Notes: generated by a model from the letters alone, not told the origin. Shown: positions 9,276-17,830, counted from the stretch's first letter. The stretch: 45,050 bases of DNA from Verrucomicrobiota bacterium (GCA_026397715.1 JAPLUN010000658.1:1-45050), one strand, 5' to 3'. Made by a program: numbers and translations.

Positions 9276-10136
9276 ATGCCCGCCACCGACCAGGCAGACT
9301 ACTTTTCCAAGCAAGTTGTACGCACTCGCCGCTTCTTCCTCCCGGAATGGGAGGATCGTCAGAGCGATGCCTCCATCCTCTGCCTCGTGGGCGGTGGCTG
9401 TGAATGGTGTGCCCCGGATTTCGTCATGGACCGGCAGAAATTCCCCTTTCTCGCCTTCGAGTTCGTGTCGAAGGGCCATGGCAGCGTCACCTTGGCGGAT
9501 CAGACGCATGAAATCGAAGCCGGCCACGCCTTTGTCTTCGATTCCACCACCCCGCAGGTCATCCGCAGCTCGGCGGAAGAGCCGATGGTGAAGTACTTCT
9601 TCAATTTCACCGGCGCACGTGCGGCGAAGCTGATGAGCGATCTTGATCTCTCTCCCGGCAGCGTCCTCCGCGTTACGGACGCCTCGCGCGTTGACTCACT
9701 GCTGGAGGAAGTGATCGATCACGCCCTCCGTGGCGGCCGCTTCGGCCTGCGGGCAGCCTGTGCCACGCTCGAGCACGCTCTCGTGCTCTGCGCCGACTCC
9801 CGCCAGCCCGCCACCACCAAAATGGACCCCGCGTACGCCACCTACCTGCGCTGCCGCGGTCATTTGCTGCGCAATTATCCCGTCCTCAGCAGCATCGAGC
9901 AGGCTGCCAAAGCCTGCTTCGTCTCCGCCGCCTACTTCACTCGCCTCTTTCAGCGCTACGACACCGAGACCCCGCTCGCCTGCCTCACCCGCCTCAAGCT
10001 CTCCCAGGCCGCCATCAAACTCCGCCAGCCCGATGCCCTGGTGAAAGGTGTCGCCGCCGAGCTCGGTTACAAATCCGCCGCACATTTTTCGCGCGCATTC
10101 AAAGCATGGAGTGGAAGATCACCTCGAGGTGGTTGA
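9276..10136 (+). CDS. AraC-family transcriptional regulator
   Basis: This 286-residue protein has an N-terminal cupin-like sensor region (about 40-110, including HEIEAGHAFVFDSTTPQVI) and a C-terminal double helix-turn-helix of the AraC/XylS type (about 185-286). That region carries SIEQAAKACFVSAAYFTRLFQRY and the second helix pair VAAELGYKSAAHFSRAFKAW, ending in GRSP. It probably senses a sugar released by the neighbouring locus and controls the divergent aldolase/sialidase run. That link is inferred from gene order. No other regulator is present in this part of the window. Confidence 0.92.
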   Translation: MPATDQADYFSKQVVRTRRFFLPEWEDRQSDASILCLVGGGCEWCAPDFVMDRQKFPFLAFEFVSKGHGSVTLADQTHEIEAGHAFVFDSTTPQVIRSSAEEPMVKYFFNFTGARAAKLMSDLDLSPGSVLRVTDASRVDSLLEEVIDHALRGGRFGLRAACATLEHALVLCADSRQPATTKMDPAYATYLRCRGHLLRNYPVLSSIEQAAKACFVSAAYFTRLFQRYDTETPLACLTRLKLSQAAIKLRQPDALVKGVAAELGYKSAAHFSRAFKAWSGRSPRGG

Positions 10137-10186
10137 AATGAGAAAAGAACAATGCATGTTCATTTGTCCACCATTTCATCCCACCC

Positions 10187-11848
10187 ATGCTTTCCTTCCT
10201 CAAAATCCGCAATCTGGCCCTCGTTGAAGACGTGACCTGGGAGCTGGCCGCTGGTCTCATCGGCGTGACGGGGGAGACGGGCGCAGGGAAATCCATCATC
10301 GTCGGCGCTTTGAAGCTGATCCTTGGCGAAAGAGCTGACCGCAGCCTGATTCGCAACGGCCAGGACGCCTGCACCGTGGAGGCTGGTTTCCATCTCAAGG
10401 ACACCCGTGCGATCGATGCCGTGCTAGAAGAAGCCGGCTTGGAGCCCTGCCAGGACGGCGAACTCCTCATCAAACGCGCCATCAGCACCAGCGGAGCCAA
10501 CAAACAGTTCGTCAACTGCTCCCCGGTCACCATCCAGGTCCTCAAAAGCCTCGGCGAATTCCTCGTCGATCTCCACGGCCCCCACGATCACCAGTCCCTC
10601 AATTCCAAGGACCGCCAGCTCGAGATGCTCGACAAGTATGCCAGCGTTGAGGAGCTGCTGGGCAAATATCAGGACACCTGGAAGCTCTGGCGCGCCGCCG
10701 CAACGGAACTCGATGAACTCGAAAATTCCGAGCGCGCCAGCAGCCAGCAGATCGACATGCTCAAGTTCCAGGCGAACGAAATCGCTTCCGCAAACTTGAA
10801 GCCGGGCGAGGAAGAAGAAATCGAATCCCGTCACCGCATCGCCGCCAACGGCGCACGCCTCGCCGAACTCTGCGGCAGCATCACCGGCCGCCTCAGCGAA
10901 GGCGAAGGCAGCGTGATCGATGGCCTGCGCGAGATCAGTCGCAGCATCCACGAACTCGAAAAAATCGATCCCGCCACCGCCACAATGTTCGAAGGCTTCA
11001 AGTCCGCCCAAATCGAACTCACCGAACTCGAAAGCAGCGTGCAGGACTACGCAGACGATCTGGAGATCGACGCCGCCGAACTCGACAAGCTCGAAAGCCG
11101 CATCCACACCATCCAGACCCTCAAGCGCAAATACGGCCGCACCATCGCGGAGATTCTCGAATTCCTCGCCGAAACCGAGCGCAAACTCGCCAAGATGGAA
11201 AACCGCGGCGAAGAAATCGCCAAGCTCCAAAAGCTCGTCAAAGAGCGCGAGGCCGATGTGCTGAAACTCGGCAAACAAATCTCCAAGAAGCGCAACGATG
11301 CCGCCCCAAAGCTCGCCAAGGAAGTCGCCTCACACCTCACCGATCTCGGCTTCAAACGCAGCGTCTTCGAAGCCCAGCTCAACACGCTCCCTTCACCCGA
11401 ACGCAACGGCCTCGAAGAAGTCGATTTCCACTTCGCACCCAATCCCGGCGAACCCTCCAAACCTCTCCGCCTCACCGCCTCCAGCGGTGAAATGTCCCGC
11501 GTCCTGCTCGCCGTGAAAAGCGCCCTCGCAAAGCAGGACGCAGTCCCCCTCCTCGTCTTCGATGAAATCGACGCCAACGTCGGCGGCAACATCGCCGAAG
11601 CCGTCGGCCGCAAAATGGCCGCACTGGGCACGACTCATCAGGTCATCGCCATCACCCACTTCCCACAGGTGGCCTCTCTCGCAAAAAGCCACTTCGTGGT
11701 CACCAAGGAGATTACCGGCAACACCACGCGCTCACAGATTCAGGCTGTGAGTGATGAACAACGCGTCGACGAACTCGCACGCATGCTCGGCGGCAGCGCC
11801 GACAGCGCGCGCGTTCATGCGCTCAGTTTGCTCAAAGGCGCGGCGTAA
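10187..11848 (+). CDS. recN: DNA repair protein RecN
   Basis: This 553-residue SMC-like ATPase has a Walker A motif GETGAGKS (29-36), a long central coiled coil (about 155-370, rich in Glu, Leu and Lys heptads), the signature segment LRLTASSGEMSRVLLAVKSAL and Walker B LLVFDEIDANVGG near the C-terminus. Length and domain order are those of RecN, which acts in cytoplasmic double-strand-break repair. The ATG is preceded by TCCCACCC and no Shine-Dalgarno sequence is visible. The gene starts 50 bp after the AraC-type gene and ends 2 bp from the convergent zinc-ribbon gene. Confidence 0.96.
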   Translation: MLSFLKIRNLALVEDVTWELAAGLIGVTGETGAGKSIIVGALKLILGERADRSLIRNGQDACTVEAGFHLKDTRAIDAVLEEAGLEPCQDGELLIKRAISTSGANKQFVNCSPVTIQVLKSLGEFLVDLHGPHDHQSLNSKDRQLEMLDKYASVEELLGKYQDTWKLWRAAATELDELENSERASSQQIDMLKFQANEIASANLKPGEEEEIESRHRIAANGARLAELCGSITGRLSEGEGSVIDGLREISRSIHELEKIDPATATMFEGFKSAQIELTELESSVQDYADDLEIDAAELDKLESRIHTIQTLKRKYGRTIAEILEFLAETERKLAKMENRGEEIAKLQKLVKEREADVLKLGKQISKKRNDAAPKLAKEVASHLTDLGFKRSVFEAQLNTLPSPERNGLEEVDFHFAPNPGEPSKPLRLTASSGEMSRVLLAVKSALAKQDAVPLLVFDEIDANVGGNIAEAVGRKMAALGTTHQVIAITHFPQVASLAKSHFVVTKEITGNTTRSQIQAVSDEQRVDELARMLGGSADSARVHALSLLKGAA

Positions 11849-11850
11849 GC

Positions 11851-12168
11851 TCACGCAAAGATGGCTGCCATCCGCGGCGGGCGGCCCTTCACACGGCTCA
11901 GCGTGGAGCGCAGGGCCAGTGAACCCAGCTGCGTCTGCGGGTTCCAGCCTTTGGGGGCCTTTTTCCCAGTTCCAGTCCACGGCATGCCGTCCGAGATCCA
12001 TTGCTGGCGAAAGTCATCGTAGCTGACACCTTTGTCATCGTCAGTCACGCCAAACTGAAATCCGCAGCAGGCACAGATTTCCATCGAGGCGCCTCCGGTT
12101 CGGTTTTTTGGCGGCTCTGCGAGCTTGTCATAGCCACATACGGGGCAGAAGTTGAGGTTGTTTTTCAT
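11851..12168 (-). CDS. Small zinc-ribbon (CPCC-like) protein
   Basis: This 105-residue protein has two Cys pairs, CPVCGY (8-13) and CACCGFQFG, typical of a one-zinc ribbon, followed by an acidic segment (VTDDDKGVSYDDFRQQWI). The layout resembles the Cys-rich CPCC family of small cytoplasmic proteins. It begins 30 bp downstream of the stop codon of the toxin-like gene on the same strand, so the two may be co-transcribed. A role as immunity protein is a hypothesis from position only. The Arg-rich C-terminus looks unrelated to the zinc ribbon. Confidence 0.8.
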   Translation of the reverse strand: MKNNLNFCPVCGYDKLAEPPKNRTGGASMEICACCGFQFGVTDDDKGVSYDDFRQQWISDGMPWTGTGKKAPKGWNPQTQLGSLALRSTLSRVKGRPPRMAAIFA

Positions 12169-12198
12169 GGTTGTTTTTTGGAAGGGGGTGGGGCGTCC

Positions 12199-12951
12199 TC
12201 AGCGGGGAGAAAAGCGGAGGTCGGCCGATTTCACGGTTCGTCCGGGCTGGCGCTGCCAGTAGGTGGGGTTGTCCGGCTTGAAGAAGGTTTTGGTCTTGCC
12301 TGCTCCGTTATAAGCAGCAAATACGCGTGCGGCGGGATCAAAGACGCGAAGCGTTCTGTCCGTGTCGTCCAGCTTCATCGGCAGGTTTTCAGCGCGGGCG
12401 CGCTGCAGGAAGAGCCAGGCCTTGGCCGCATAATCATCAGGCGACTTGCTGGAGAAGTCGCCGCCATGTCGCTCAAAATGATCCTGCAGTGAATCAATAT
12501 GCCCCCAGGTTTGCCGAGTTGGCGGGGCTTGCTGAAGAACCGTCGCGGGAGCCTCTTTCTTGTCCGGTGTGAGGACATTCAGCACACGGCGGATCAGGGA
12601 AGGCTGCGGTGCCGGTGAGGCGGCGGGTGCCCCCCCTGTCGTGGTGAAGCTCCCGGTGGCAAGCTTGGCGCGCGCGCTGCCCACGCTGAAATAATACGTG
12701 GTGGCCGGAGTCAGCGCTTCCAGCTGCAGAGTGTGATCACGGGCCACAGCACCTTCGGCCTTCCGGTCCAGCGCTGCTGGATTCAGGCCAAATTGCAGCC
12801 GGGTGCCGCATTCCACATCCGTGCGCCATTGAATGTTGGCCGTGTTTGCCGTGGTGCTGATCTGCGGCTGACCGACCAGCTCAACAGCATGAAGCAGAGT
12901 GTTGCCAAGACACGCAACAACGCAAATAAACGAATGGATAAGAGCTCTCAT
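12199..12951 (-). CDS. Secreted FN3 protein with BECR-type RNase-toxin-like C-terminus
   Basis: This 250-residue protein has a signal peptide (1-22) and a fibronectin-III-like domain (about 25-106, with LEALTPATTYYFSV). A Pro/Ala-rich linker follows (108-150). The C-terminal domain (about 150-240) contains HFERHGGDF (158-166), an SPDDYAAKAWLFL helix, RTLRVFDPAARVFAAY and KTKTFFKP (219-226) ending in YWQRQPG. This resembles the C-terminal RNase domains of polymorphic toxins with the BECR (barnase/EndoU/colicin E5-D/RelE) fold, from memory of the family pattern. If so, it would cut RNA of a target cell after export. A non-toxic role remains possible. The zinc-ribbon gene lies just downstream. 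Confidence 0.72.
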   Translation of the reverse strand: MRALIHSFICVVACLGNTLLHAVELVGQPQISTTANTANIQWRTDVECGTRLQFGLNPAALDRKAEGAVARDHTLQLEALTPATTYYFSVGSARAKLATGSFTTTGGAPAASPAPQPSLIRRVLNVLTPDKKEAPATVLQQAPPTRQTWGHIDSLQDHFERHGGDFSSKSPDDYAAKAWLFLQRARAENLPMKLDDTDRTLRVFDPAARVFAAYNGAGKTKTFFKPDNPTYWQRQPGRTVKSADLRFSPR

Positions 12952-13124
12952 TAAAAGTGTGAAATCAAGTCAATCTATAGTGTGACAGTCTTAAGTGAAG
13001 ACCGTTCAAACGACATATCGCACATGACATTCTCGATGCGCTTATCGCAAGGAACAGTCAACACTCTCCCGCAGATCTCTGCGAGTCGCCTTAGTTAAAG
13101 TATTTATTTAGGTAGCCTAGGCCC

Positions 13125-13180
13125 CGGGCCCACTGTCGGCGGCTGCCGGTGTCGTACGGCAGCTTGGTCACTTGGGCCCG
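13125..13180. repeat. Nested inverted repeat downstream of galE
   Basis: The outer arms CGGGCCCA (13125-13132) and TGGGCCCG (13173-13180) enclose inner arms GCTGCCG (13142-13148) and CGGCAGC (13157-13163). A 9/9 internal loop separates the stems, and the terminal loop is 8 nt. It sits 15 bp after the galE stop on the minus strand but lacks a T-run on either strand, so a simple rho-independent terminator is unlikely. The rest of 12952-13194 shows no gene. Confidence 0.65.
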
Positions 13181-13194
13181 TTAATCCTTGAAAA

Positions 13195-14199
13195 TCAAAC
13201 GGAATACCGCCCGTGTCGCTCGCCGCTCATCCATCTCCAAGCAGACTCAATATGCTCCCGCGGGTCTTTGTGAGCCGCCTCCCACTGAAGGATTTCTTTA
13301 GCCAGTTTAGGCTCTGCGATGAGCTCTGAGGGGTCACCCGCGCGACGAGGGCCATAAGTGACCGGAATTTTTTTCCCTGTCACCGCTTCCGCCGTGGAGA
13401 TGATTTCTTTGACGCTGAACCCCCGGCCCGTGCCGAGATTCACCGCGACGGTCTCACCACCCTTGCGCAGATAATTCAATGCCAGCGCATGCGCCGAAGC
13501 CAGATCACACACGTGGATGTAGTCGCGGATGCACGTGCCATCCGGCGTGGCGTAGTCCGTGCCAAACACCGTGATGTTCTCGATCTCCCCGGTGGCAGCC
13601 ATCAGGATGCGCGGGATCAGGTGTGTCTCCGGATTGTGGTCTTCACCGATTTCACCACTCGGGTGGCAGCCGCTCGCGTTGAAGTAGCGCAGAAAGACAG
13701 ACTGCAGCCCCCAGGCATGGCCGCAGTCACGCAGCACACGCTCCAGCATCCATTTGCTGGCGCCGTAGGGATTCACCGGCGCCTGCGGATGGGATTCATC
13801 AATGGGGATGCGCACAGGGTCGCCATAGGTCGCGCAGGTGGAGGAAAAGATGAAGCGTTTGCAGCCATGGCGCTGCATGGTTTCCAGCAGCGTCAGCGGT
13901 GCAGCGAGATTGTTCCGGTAATACTTGAGCGGATCCGTCACCGACTCCACGACATACGCAAAAGCCGCGAAATGCAGCACCGCTTCAGGCTTGTGTTCGC
14001 TGAAGAGTTTTTCCATCAGCGCAGCGTCGGACATGTCGCCTTCCACAAAGGCCACCCGGTCCATGGGCAGCGCCTCACGATGCCCGAAGACAAGGTTGTC
14101 CAGCACCACGACACGTTCGTTTTGTTCGAGCAAATGACGAACGGTGTGCGAGCCGATGTATCCTGCGCCGCCGGTAATGAGAAGAGTTCCTTGTGACAT
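13195..14199 (-). CDS. galE: UDP-glucose 4-epimerase
   Basis: This 334-residue SDR-family enzyme has the NAD-binding motif TGGAGYIGSH near the N-terminus, catalytic Tyr145 and Lys149 in NPYGASK, and the GalE-type FLRYFNASG and GRGFSVKEII segments. It interconverts UDP-glucose and UDP-galactose in the cytoplasm for cell-surface sugar synthesis and galactose use. The start at 14199 (MSQGTLLITGG) is used because the in-frame upstream extension is Cys/Arg-rich and not part of the family. It stands alone between an inverted repeat and the small membrane-protein gene. Confidence 0.95.
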   Translation of the reverse strand: MSQGTLLITGGAGYIGSHTVRHLLEQNERVVVLDNLVFGHREALPMDRVAFVEGDMSDAALMEKLFSEHKPEAVLHFAAFAYVVESVTDPLKYYRNNLAAPLTLLETMQRHGCKRFIFSSTCATYGDPVRIPIDESHPQAPVNPYGASKWMLERVLRDCGHAWGLQSVFLRYFNASGCHPSGEIGEDHNPETHLIPRILMAATGEIENITVFGTDYATPDGTCIRDYIHVCDLASAHALALNYLRKGGETVAVNLGTGRGFSVKEIISTAEAVTGKKIPVTYGPRRAGDPSELIAEPKLAKEILQWEAAHKDPREHIESAWRWMSGERHGRYSV

Positions 14200-14275
14200 T
14201 GCGCAAATACAGCAGCCGCAGAGCCTGCTGCCAAACAAAGATTGTCTTAAAATAGCCTGAGCCAATGGCCCGGGT

Positions 14276-14485
14276 CTACTTTTCCTCCTGCCGCTGCTTT
14301 TCCAAAGCCGCCTTCAATCCATCCACTTCCGTGCGCATCCGCTGCGTCTGCCCATTCACCCGCTCCTTCAGCGTCTTCAAGACGTCACGGCTGTTCTTGT
14401 TGAAAAGCAGGAGCGCAATCATGCCCAGAAACAGCAGCCAGCCGGGGCCAAATTGAAATTTGCGACTGGGACCAGAGGTGCTCAT
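14276..14485 (-). CDS. Small membrane protein with coiled coil
   Basis: This 69-residue protein has one membrane segment (about 13-28, FGPGWLLFLGMIALLLF) followed by a charged helix likely to form a coiled coil (about 30-69, RVNGQTQRMRTEVDGLKAAL). I do not recognise a family. Its ATG overlaps the stop codon of the upstream large haem-domain gene as ATGA (14482-14485), a typical sign of translational coupling. It may assist or anchor that exported protein, but this is inference from position only. Confidence 0.7.
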   Translation of the reverse strand: MSTSGPSRKFQFGPGWLLFLGMIALLLFNKNSRDVLKTLKERVNGQTQRMRTEVDGLKAALEKQRQEEK

Positions 14486-17352
14486 GGGGCTTTAGGCAGT
14501 GGAACTTGCACCGGATGCATCAGGTAGGCAATCAGATCCCGCACCTGATCAGGCTGGAAGGCCAGCAGCAAACCCTCGGGCATCATTGAGAGCGGCGAGG
14601 TCTCCTGTTTCACGATGTCAGCACGGTCCAGTGTCAGGGTTTCAGTCATCGTGCGAAGCGTCAGCGTGCGTGCGTTCGATTCCGTCACCACCCCGCTCAG
14701 CACACGGCCATCCTTGTGCGTCAGCAGGCTCATGCGGAAGTCCGCACTCACCACCCCGCTCGGATCCGCGATGTTTTCCAGCAGGTAGTCCAGGTTCGCA
14801 CGGCCAGAACCTGTCAAATCCGGCCCGATCTTCCCACCCTGCCCGTACATGGCGTGGCAGGCGCCACAGATGGCCGTGAAAAGCATGCGCCCTTGGCTGA
14901 GATTCGCCTTCGCCAGTGTTGCCGGCGTGAGTTGCTTTTTCACCTTTTCGATCAGCTCCTTTTTATCAGCCGCAGATTCGCGCAGCTCGCCCCAGACCTC
15001 CACCAGTTGCTTGGAGAGCGCTTCATCCTTGAAGGCATTGATCTGGCGGGCATGGAAGGCCGTCAAATCAGCGCGCGGGATCTTCCCTGCTGCCATGTCC
15101 TTCAGCAGCGCCTTGGCAAAGCTCGGCCGCGACACCAGCGTGTCGATCACGGTCGGACGTTCGGCCGGTCCAAATTTGCGATAGCTCCCCGCCAGCTTCT
15201 GCCCGATCTCAGGATCATCAAACAGCGCCAGCCCGCGCACCGCGATCACGTTGAGCCCGCGCACCTCCAGCAACTGCGTGCAGATCGCCCGCAGATCATC
15301 CGGCTTGTTTTCAATCAGCGTCTTCAGCGCTGACTCACGCGCTGAAAGGTCCGCCTTCTCATCCAGCGCCATCTTCTTCACATCATCCAGCGCCCGCCCA
15401 TCACCAAATAGAATGCTCAATTCCTGAACCATCTGTTTCGTCATCTCGGCTGTCGCTTGTTTTGTAGTCCCGGCTTTAGCCGGCTCCGGGTACGTTGTTC
15501 GGGCTTTAGCCCGTTCCGGATCATTCTCAGCAAGGCTTGTTGCGCGCGCTACAAACCCATCCCAAGCCTCCGGCTTGGCCGCCTTCCGGATCCCCTTAAA
15601 CGCATCCGCCATTCCACCCAGAATCTCTTCCACTTGCCCAGCCTTCGCCTGCGCCAGCAGCGCATTCAGCGCCTCCGGCTGTGTCGCCAGACTCCGTGCC
15701 ATCCATCGCAGCGTCTTCGGCCACGTGCACTCTTTAGCCAGCTTCACCAGCGCTGCCGGGTCATCCTTCGCCAGCGGGCTGATCCCATACCACACCAGGT
15801 AAGGCAGAAACGGATCATTCGCGTCCTCCGCATGCGCCAGCAGCGCCGCACCCAGCGCCGCACGCTTCGCCACCGGCAGGCGCTGCAGCGTCGAGGCCAG
15901 CGTCAGCCTCACAAAAGCCGACTTCTCCTCCTTCGCCATCTTCACCGCATCAAATCCCAGCTCAGGATAAACCACATGCGCCATCGGGCCGCTGATCGCA
16001 TCCAGCGGCGAAAACTGCGTCAGCTCACGGATCGCCAAAGCACGCGCGTGCTCGTCAGCCGAATTCAGATCCGCCTTCGGCCAAGCCTTGCGCCACGCAA
16101 AAGGCGTCTCCGGCTTCTTCACCTCGCCATAGCTGACTCGGAAAATCCTCCCGCTCGTGCGATGCACGCCGGTGGAGTCATGGCATTCGCCCGTGTCGCT
16201 CCAGTCTAAAATGAAGCCGCTGCCATCCGGCCCGGTGCTGATCTCGATGCCACGAAACCACGGATCATCACTCAGAAACACATCCGGCTCATGCTTGCCC
16301 ACATACCCGCTGCCGTTGCGCTCCAGCCTTTCCACATTCGCACGGCGCCCATGCATGTTCAGCGTGAAGAGCTTGTTACGATATTCCGCCGGCCACTGCT
16401 CCGCCTGGTAAATCATCATCCCGATGTGCGCGTGTCCGCCACCGAGGCTGTTCGCCTTGCCATCACGGGACGCCGTCCAGCTGCCACTGCGGTCGTAGTG
16501 ATAGTGATCCGCGATGGTGTCCAGCTTCTCATACACAAAGGGATTCTCCTTGCTGGAATCCATGAGGTGCGCGCCATGCATCAGATGCCACAGATGGCCC
16601 GTCACTGTGTTGATGAAGAACATCTCCCCGTTCGCATCCCAGTCATGCCCCCAGGGGTTCGTGGTCCCGTGTGTCAGCACTTCCACAATCTTCTTCTCAG
16701 GGTGATAGCGCCAGACCCCGCCCTTCATCGGCACCCGCTGTTCATCCGGCGTGCCGGGAATGCCGAGCCTGCCGGGGCAGGAGTGCCCGCATCGCCCATA
16801 CAGCCAGCCATCCGGCCCAAAGCGCAGTCCATTGGCAAAGTTGTGGTAGTTGTCCTTCGCCACGGTGAAGCCATCGATTACCACTTCCGGCTCACCATCC
16901 GGAATATCATCATGGTTGCGGTCAGGAATGAAAAGCACCTGCGGCGGGCACATCAGCCAGACCCCATCACGCCCCACCTCCACGCTCGTCAGCATCTGTA
17001 CGTCTTCAGTGAAAACTTTCCGCGTCTCCGCCACCCCATCCCAGTCCTTGTCTTCGAGAATAATGACCCGGTCCTTCAGGCCCAGATCAAATCGCTTCGC
17101 ACGCTCCGCATACGTGTAGTTCTCCGCCACCCACATGCGCCCGCGTGTATCCCACGACAGTCCAATCGGATTCTGCACATCCGGCTCCGCCGCAAACAGC
17201 GTCGCCTTAAATCCCTTCGGCAGCTTCAGCATCTTCAGTGCCTCCTTCGCCGGTGTCGGCTGCGGATTTCCCGGATCACTGTTGTACAGCGCAGGAAACT
17301 CCGCAGCAGCGGCAAACGACGAAAAAACAAGGGCAAGCAGTACGGGCTTCAT
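14482..17352 (-). CDS. Secreted PVC-type dehydrogenase / HEAT / haem-binding protein
   Basis: This 956-residue protein has a signal peptide (1-17). The N-terminal beta-propeller (about 35-420) is of the membrane-bound dehydrogenase type shared by Pirellula and Verrucomicrobium, with FKATLFAAEPDVQNPIGLSW and GLRFGPDGWLYGRCGHS. A helical HEAT-like region follows (about 430-800). The C-terminal haem domain has CGACH (829-833) and GPDLTGSGRANLDYLLENI. It probably oxidises a sugar or alcohol and passes electrons to cytochrome c in the periplasm. Substrate and partner are unknown. Residues about 608-632 are encoded by two copies of a palindromic repeat and look like an insertion in the helical region. 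Confidence 0.93.
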   Translation of the reverse strand: MKPVLLALVFSSFAAAAEFPALYNSDPGNPQPTPAKEALKMLKLPKGFKATLFAAEPDVQNPIGLSWDTRGRMWVAENYTYAERAKRFDLGLKDRVIILEDKDWDGVAETRKVFTEDVQMLTSVEVGRDGVWLMCPPQVLFIPDRNHDDIPDGEPEVVIDGFTVAKDNYHNFANGLRFGPDGWLYGRCGHSCPGRLGIPGTPDEQRVPMKGGVWRYHPEKKIVEVLTHGTTNPWGHDWDANGEMFFINTVTGHLWHLMHGAHLMDSSKENPFVYEKLDTIADHYHYDRSGSWTASRDGKANSLGGGHAHIGMMIYQAEQWPAEYRNKLFTLNMHGRRANVERLERNGSGYVGKHEPDVFLSDDPWFRGIEISTGPDGSGFILDWSDTGECHDSTGVHRTSGRIFRVSYGEVKKPETPFAWRKAWPKADLNSADEHARALAIRELTQFSPLDAISGPMAHVVYPELGFDAVKMAKEEKSAFVRLTLASTLQRLPVAKRAALGAALLAHAEDANDPFLPYLVWYGISPLAKDDPAALVKLAKECTWPKTLRWMARSLATQPEALNALLAQAKAGQVEEILGGMADAFKGIRKAAKPEAWDGFVARATSLAENDPERAKARTTYPEPAKAGTTKQATAEMTKQMVQELSILFGDGRALDDVKKMALDEKADLSARESALKTLIENKPDDLRAICTQLLEVRGLNVIAVRGLALFDDPEIGQKLAGSYRKFGPAERPTVIDTLVSRPSFAKALLKDMAAGKIPRADLTAFHARQINAFKDEALSKQLVEVWGELRESAADKKELIEKVKKQLTPATLAKANLSQGRMLFTAICGACHAMYGQGGKIGPDLTGSGRANLDYLLENIADPSGVVSADFRMSLLTHKDGRVLSGVVTESNARTLTLRTMTETLTLDRADIVKQETSPLSMMPEGLLLAFQPDQVRDLIAYLMHPVQVPLPKAP
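15461..15520. repeat. Two palindromic element copies translated inside the haem-domain protein
   Basis: The cores are CCGGCT-TT-AGCCGG (15470-15483) and CGGGCT-TT-AGCCCG (15500-15513), 30 bp apart. The first is preceded by TTTTGTAGTC, as in the copy at 20419-20450. In the gene at 14482-17352 they are read as DPERAKARTT and PEPAKAGTTK. The two cores differ at both arms with compensation. Confidence 0.8.
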
Positions 17353-17830
17353 GGGAACCGAAGCGTATTGCGGACTGATAATCTGACAACATACTCCAAT
17401 AATAAAATAAGGGCGTGAAGGGCCACTCGGTTAAGAACCGTCATCGCGGAATTGACCGCCGCAGGCCAATGGGTCCCGGAGCGCGGACTTCCAGTCCGCA
17501 GCACTCCGCATGCACCCCTGTCTCCGCACGACTCTCCAGCATCTCAGCCTCCAGCGTGTCGTCTTGCTGCACTTCCATGTCTCACCGAAGCCATCTTTCG
17601 CCACTTCACTCCGCCACACGCCAGCTCCAACGGAGCTGCGTATTTGAGCCCAGGGTCAGCCGAGCCTTGGCGAGGCGACCCTGGGTTAGAATCAAACGAC
17701 CAGGAAGCAAACCCAGCACCCCGTCGCACCCAGCACCTACCAGCAGCGTCTTCACCACGCGCCCGCCGCACCCAAACCGTGCCGCTATCTCCTAAACCTC
17801 CCGCTCACTGCCCATCCGCTCCCCATCTCC
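17353..17830. repeat. Non-coding repeat island 1
   Basis: These 478 bp contain no gene that I can support. They hold a 17-bp palindrome GCGGACT-TCC-AGTCCGC at 17483-17499 and one full copy of a ~140-bp structured repeat at 17617-17756. The remaining sequence is C-rich on the plus strand and resembles the other two islands. Confidence 0.7.
17617..17756 (+). repeat. Structured ~140-bp repeat, copy 1
   Basis: Hairpin 1 is AGCTCC-AAC-GGAGCT (17623-17637). After GCGTATTTGAG, hairpin 2 has arms CCCAGGGTC (17649-17657) and GACCCTGGG (17677-17685). Its inner stem GCCGAGCC/GGCGAGGC has GA facing GA. The tail contains GCAAACCCAGC and ACCAGCAGCGTCTTCACC. Related copies are at 19007 and 22747 in the same orientation. 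Confidence 0.85.

Noticed and set aside
10424..11278. A 284-codon open frame antisense to recN
   Set aside because: Phe/Glu/Gly-rich shadow frame; recN is certain here.
13070..13083. Short palindrome CGCAGA-TC-TCTGCG
   Set aside because: Six-bp arms with a two-base centre are expected by chance in a GC-rich region and no second copy was seen.
16291..17418. A 375-codon open frame antisense to the haem-domain protein
   Set aside because: Arg/His/Val-rich shadow of the real gene on the other strand.
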